DNA of 64,000 nt from Varanus komodoensis (Eukaryota > Chordata > Lepidosauria > Squamata > Varanidae), in contig NW_025335438.1 in NCBI RefSeq assembly GCF_004798865.1, positions 10,505,043 to 10,569,042 on the forward strand. Reading direction: 5' to 3'. Made by a program: the position numbers and the translations under genes. The notes under the pieces are model-generated. The model ran no database searches, was not told the origin of the DNA, and saw only the letters and a program-made list of their open reading frames with translations. This document shows, one piece after another, positions 59,796-64,000 of this stretch; the first letter of the stretch is position 1, and every line of letters starts with the position of its first letter.

Positions 59796-62025
59796 CAAAG
59801 TCTGATTTATGTGATGGCAAGCATAATTTGCAAAGGAATATGGAGGTTGCATGAGCTCAGAAGCTTGAACTCATCCTCCTTGAAAAAAGCCTGGTATTGC
59901 TACTAGCAGGAAGTAAGTGCCATTTCAGACATAATGCTCTCACATTACATGTTGAGCATTAATTGAAAAAGCTCTGTATGCAAATGATGGGGGACTAATT
60001 AAGAGCCTTTCTCCCCACTTCAGTTACATGCATTATGCAGCCAATGCATACAGCAGCTCATGTGAATAGCTTTCTGGGGATTTTTGTGTATATGTATGTC
60101 TAGCCTACATTTATCTGAAGGTTTTGTTCATTTTAGATTGCAGTGCACCTGCCTCAACCTCTACCAACATTCCTTTTAACTGTGAGCATATTTGCATATG
60201 TATTAGGTTACCCAGTCAATTAAAAAGACAGTATTTATAGAATCATATATTCAACAAAGTCTCCTGTTACAATTTGATGGCCAATTACAACCGATTGCTC
60301 ATTTCTGATGTAAGAATTGCTAATGGCCAATCACATTAAATTCAGACAGGTCTGGTTCATAAGGGTGACAAGGCTGAGCATTTTCAGGGCTGCAAGACCA
60401 GCAGAAGGACCTCAGGCTTAACAGGGATACTTTTACCACTTAGTACAGAGTATCCAGAAATATCAAATGCAGCCTAAGAGACTGCTCATTTTGCATGTCC
60501 TACTCCTGTGGTTTGCAGGGCACACTGAGGATGTGATTTTGAGGCCCCAAAGTTTGGGAACCAGCACTTTTTGAAAGCATATCTGAAGACTTTCTTGTTC
60601 TTTCAGAAACTGACATAATTTAAACCTCCATTGACAGTATGCTTTGATAAAACCTATCTGAAACCCCTGGCCCTTTTTAGTGGAATAAAGTAGCTGTCTC
60701 ACTGAAGAGCGTGCAGACTTTTCATAGCATTTCTATATGAAATACCTTTAAAAGAACCTATAATCGGCCTAGTTCTTGACCATAAATTCAAGCGAGCAAC
60801 ACCTTTTCAAAAGCAGGACATTTCTACTTTTCTTTACCTAGCAGTCTTGTTTGCATGTTACCGACAGCTTCCTTGTGTCGCTTAGGTGATGGTGCTCTTC
60901 AGAGGGGAATGCTCCATTGAATTCAATGGGGCTGATGCCCAGTTGAGTGATTATAAGATTGCTGCATTGGTCTATGAACCTGCTCTCCAGAGAGCTCTTC
61001 TAATAAACCAGTCTTCCTAGATATCTATGTCCCATGAATCGAAATGAAATGGATTCCATTTGCAAAGGTACATAAAAGGTTTCTGTGTTCTTGCAGCACA
61101 CTATAATCAGCAGCTGAAAGCTGGAAAGTATGTTTAAAACAGAAATTGTTTGAAATGGAAACTAGAAAATATTGTATAATAAAACTTTCCATTTTAAGGC
61201 TGTAAGAAAGCATGAAGGGCAAAACAATTAGCCTCTCAGATGTGGCAGCAGGGTCTCCGTCTGGGCATGCTACAGGTCAAACGCCTATTCCTCGCTTCAT
61301 TTGCTATCAAGATTGCTGCTTGAAAAATGATCTCAGAATTTGCTAGCACCTCTGAAATCAGACTGTCATTGCTCTGGGAATCTAGGATGCCAGGGGTTCC
61401 ACCTCCTTCTACAAGGCTGTCTGATTTATTGAGCGCCTTTAGTCTTTTGGTCATTTATCACTGAGGGAGGCCACTAGGTAAAAGGTGGGCAGGCTTCAGG
61501 CTGATCTTTTTGTGATTGTGTGTTTTTCCCTTATTTTTATTAGTAGATTCCAAAGATCCACCAAATGGATACTGGTTCAAAATATATATCCCTAACATGA
61601 AATAATTCAGAGCTCAGGGATTTGTTTTGAACTTCTAGTCATTCCATACAAGAGCCCACTTCTGGTTATCTGGGTCTTTCATGATTTCATAGAATTTAGG
61701 GTGGGAGAAGGGGACTCATTTCGCTGCTGCTGTCAGACACTTAGAAGTCCATTTGCCAATTTACTGCAGATCATCTAGAAACTTTCCAGAGGATATAGTT
61801 CTACATTCTGCTTATCCCTTCAGTCAGCTGCTTTGCTCTACTACACAACTGCCTGTCTGCAACTGCCAGGTGTCACCAGCCAGTATCATGAACAAGAAAG
61901 GTTTGTTAGAATACTAGGATACTTCAGAGCAATGCAACATACTTTTTCTTCTGAGCAATACCAGTCCACTGTTTTCCTATCATGTGCACTTTGTATAGCA
62001 TATGACTACAACTGTTAACCACATA
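59796..62025. other. Unique DNA with enhancer-like patches, no gene
   Basis: 59890-60110, 60170-60400 and 61010-61460 are repeat-free and rich in octamer (ATGCAAAT), TAATTA and CCAAT-type motifs. 60905-60975 holds a decayed short palindromic repeat (GAATTCAATGGGGCTGATG). The 72-codon minus frame 61236-61454 is noted in the findings. Confidence 0.5.
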
Positions 62026-62860
62026 CAGGTATACCTCATTTTATTGCACCTCGCTTCATTGCACCTCGCGGATATTGTTCTCTGCAATTATTAGATTGAT
62101 GTGTGACTTGCTTTATTGCCTTTTTAATGCTTTATTGCAGTGGTCTGAAACTGAACTTGTAATATCTCCAAGGTATGCTCCACACTGCTTCATGGATGCA
62201 ACACTGTGTTGAACATGCACACCCACATCTACAAATGATTTCTACAGCAAGGGTTGCTCAATTCTCTCTCTGTTTTGTGGTTTGGTATTGTGACTATCAA
62301 ACTTTTGGTATTGTGATTCTCAGACTCTGTATTTCAAACTCTTTCATTATTATTACAGTATTGTGTATTTGGCTATATGTGATCTTTGATGTACAGTAAT
62401 TATTTTGGGATGCCATGAACTCCACCCATATAAAATTTGTGTGTTTTCCTGATCCACTGGGCAGCCATTCCCCCCTCTCTCTCTCTAATGGCCCCTAAAC
62501 ATTCAGGTGAAAGGAAGAGTCACGTGTCTCTCTCTTTAAATCAAAAGCTAGAAATGATTAAGCTTAGTGAAGAAGGCATGTTGAAAGCTGAGAGAATCTG
62601 AAAGCTAGATCTCTTGTGCCAAACAGCCAAGTTATAAATGCAAAGGGAAAGTTATTGATGGAAATTAAAGGTGCTGGCCCAGTGAACACACAACTGATTA
62701 GGACACGAACGTGCCTTATTGCTGATATGGAGAAAGTTTTAATGATCTGTATAGAAGATCAAACCAGCCACAACATTCCTTTAAGCCAAAGTCTAATCTA
62801 TAGCAATGCCCTAATACTATTCAATTCTATGAAGGCTGAGAGAGGTAAGGAAGCTGCTGC
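62026..62860 (+). mobile_element. Tigger1-like (Tc1/mariner, Tigger group) DNA transposon, truncated
   Basis: It starts after a TA with CAGGTATACCTCATTTTATT, the Tigger terminal repeat. The untranslated lead includes TATTTCAAACTCTTTCATTA and GTGATCTTTGATGT. The start of the transposase gene follows. The 3' part of the gene and the right terminus are missing. A stretch at 62100-62175 (TTTATTGCAGTGGTCTG, then AATATCTCCAAGGTATGC) resembles the opposite terminus placed near the left end. This suggests an internally rearranged or nested copy. Confidence 0.85.
62488..62860 (+). pseudogene. Tigger transposase N-terminus (CENP-B/jerky-like), broken
   Basis: The ATG at 62488 opens MAPKHSGERKSHVSLSLNQK then [17 protein letters not shown], the first helix-turn-helix of the CENP-B-type DNA-binding domain of Tigger transposases. 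A TGA stops this frame at about 62599 after KAERI. A second frame continues [40 protein letters not shown] and [20 protein letters not shown], covering the second HTH. The sequence leaves the family after EAAA at about 62860. The DDE catalytic domain is absent, so it is inactive. The assignment is from remembered Tigger1 protein sequence. Confidence 0.85.
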
Positions 62861-63160
62861 ATCCGCATCCTGCTTGGCTGCTCCTGCTCCTGCTCCTGGT
62901 TCCTGCTGTCTCCCGTATCTTCTTGTGTCTCCTGCCTTGCCATGTGGCCTCAGCAACACAGGTTTGTCTGCTTTTTCTGACAGGTTATGCATGTTTGTCT
63001 GGATCTGCATCTTGCCTGTTTCTTGCTGCATCCGGCTCCTGTTGTCTCCTGCTTTTGGACTCTGCCTTGCCTGAAGTTCTGTTGCCCTGATCCTGTTGCC
63101 TCTGTTGCTCTTGTCTCTGGCTGCCCACATCCAGGCTGCAAACCCTGAGACTCTGTCTCT
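62861..63160. repeat. Pyrimidine-rich low-complexity tract
   Basis: Repeated TCCTGCT, TCTCCTG and TTGCC motifs, with degenerate internal repetition (GTCTCCTGCCTTGCC/GTCTCCTGCTTTTGG). It produces Q/R-rich frames on the minus strand that are not genes. Confidence 0.6.
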
Positions 63161-63976
63161 TGTTTAAGAGAAGAATCAGGGGCCTAACACATTTCCTGTG
63201 CATCACATTAGAAGTTAGGTTACACACCTGAACTTCAATCCCATGAGCTGGATCCAAATTAATGGAAGCTCTTATCATCTTGGATGGAGTGGAAGAGCCC
63301 CTCTGTAGGTGCAGAGCAGCTCCACTGGTGGGAAAACATGTCTATCTTGGAAGTCCTTGGTATGGCTGTGGAAATATCTGTGTATGAATATTGTTGTGGT
63401 TTTGTGGCCATGTTTAGGGCTCAACCCATGGGGTTCCAGGGATTGTCAGATCTGTGTGCCTACTCACTTTGCTGTCCAGGTTCTAAATTAATATGGACCA
63501 CTTTAAGGCTCTCCCCTCTTGTGGTTTTTTTTATCTTTAAAGCAAACCACCTGACTATCCTAGCTGCACTCTTGTGTTTTCCCCTGTGAATTGCTGCATG
63601 ATTATTGATTTCTTCTGCACTGTATTTTATAGTTGCAATGCCTAGGCATTGTGTTCTATGTGTATGATCATTAAAAAAAATGGTCAGGTCAATTTGACCG
63701 CTCAGTTTTGAAAGGCAGGATATATATTTTCCATACACATGCCCCAAATCTGAAATAAAACACTTATCTGCTTCCATGTGGATCAGGTTTACATGGAGTC
63801 CATCATGCTGTTTCATCTGTTTCATGCATCTTTTATCCCAGTACATTTTGTATTCATTATTGCTATGTATATTTCTGGTACAGAAAACTAGTTTTGATCA
63901 CCAGCTTTGGACCAAATTTTTGAGGGAATGGAGTGGGGAGAATTGTTATGGGAGATGTACGATCCATACTTTTATA
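63161..63976. other. No gene recognised
   Basis: Unique sequence. The minus-strand open frame 63460-63846 (128 codons) has no recognisable domain. Confidence 0.55.
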
Positions 63977-64000
63977 GAAACTAGAATAATAGAATAGTAG
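63977..64000 (-). mobile_element. Possible start of a CR1 3' end running off the window
   Basis: TAGAATAATAGAATAGTAG resembles the reversed CR1 terminus (compare 22306 and 28263). Too short to be certain. Confidence 0.35.

Noticed and set aside
62798-63278. Q/R-rich minus-strand frames
   Set aside because: Produced by the pyrimidine-rich low-complexity tract and the Tigger remnant, not by a gene.
63460-63846. 128-codon minus-strand frame
   Set aside because: No domain recognised and no supporting context.
1-64000. Retrovirus, LTR element, Polinton, CRISPR array or bacterial-type operon
   Set aside because: Looked for protease, integrase, envelope or gag-like motifs, paired long terminal repeats and regular spacer arrays; none was recognised.

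Overview
The window looks like vertebrate nuclear DNA, most likely from a squamate reptile (a lizard or close relative). It is moderately AT-rich, has no operon-like gene packing, and has no long open reading frame outside transposon remnants. The repeat mix points the same way: CR1 LINEs with the (ATTCTATG)n 3' end, L2-type LINEs, RTE/BovB-type LINEs on both strands, a tRNA-headed SINE ending in (ATTTA)n, a 5S-rRNA-headed SINE fragment, short palindromic MITE-like repeats and a Tigger-type DNA transposon. The species call is an inference from remembered repeat families; no search was run.

I found no host protein-coding gene, tRNA gene or promoter that I can defend. The window is best read as a gene desert or the inside of a very large intron. 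All recognisable protein signal comes from transposons. Examples are the CR1 ORF1 esterase and coiled coil, CR1 endonuclease and reverse transcriptase (RT), the L2 RT C-terminus, the RTE/BovB RT, and the N-terminus of a Tigger transposase. All of these are broken or truncated.

Layout. 1-2000: an old CR1-like LINE (+). 2000-10590: mostly unique DNA with a BovB-type tail, MITE pieces, a G-quadruplex candidate and two hairpins. 10590-12215: CR1 and L2 ends and a complete SINE. 12216-16230: a nearly full-length but decayed CR1 (+). It meets a young CR1 (-) tail-to-tail at 16230/16231. 16878-16997: a fold-back palindrome running straight into a 100-N assembly gap (16998-17097) and a (CCTT)n tract. 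17140-25710: MITE and L2 mosaics, a 5S-headed SINE piece and three CR1 (-) fragments; the one at 25303-25709 has lost its 3' end. 25710-36105: mainly unique DNA with CR1, L2 and RTE/BovB fragments. 36105-53900: RTE/BovB, L2 and CR1 pieces in long unique stretches. 53900-62025: mostly unique DNA with several AT-rich, homeodomain/POU-motif-rich stretches that are reasonable conserved-enhancer candidates, plus one palindromic MITE. 62026-62860: a truncated Tigger1-like transposon, followed by a pyrimidine-rich tract.

Nothing here looks like a new multi-gene system. The most rewarding places to look again are these: the fold-back at the gap and its 191-bp identical partner 8.5 kb away; the rearranged Tigger1-like element; the 5S-headed SINE piece; the apparent L2-in-MITE nest at 19030-20023; and the unannotated stretches near 54-56 kb and 59.9-61.5 kb as possible regulatory DNA. 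No retrovirus or LTR element was recognised.
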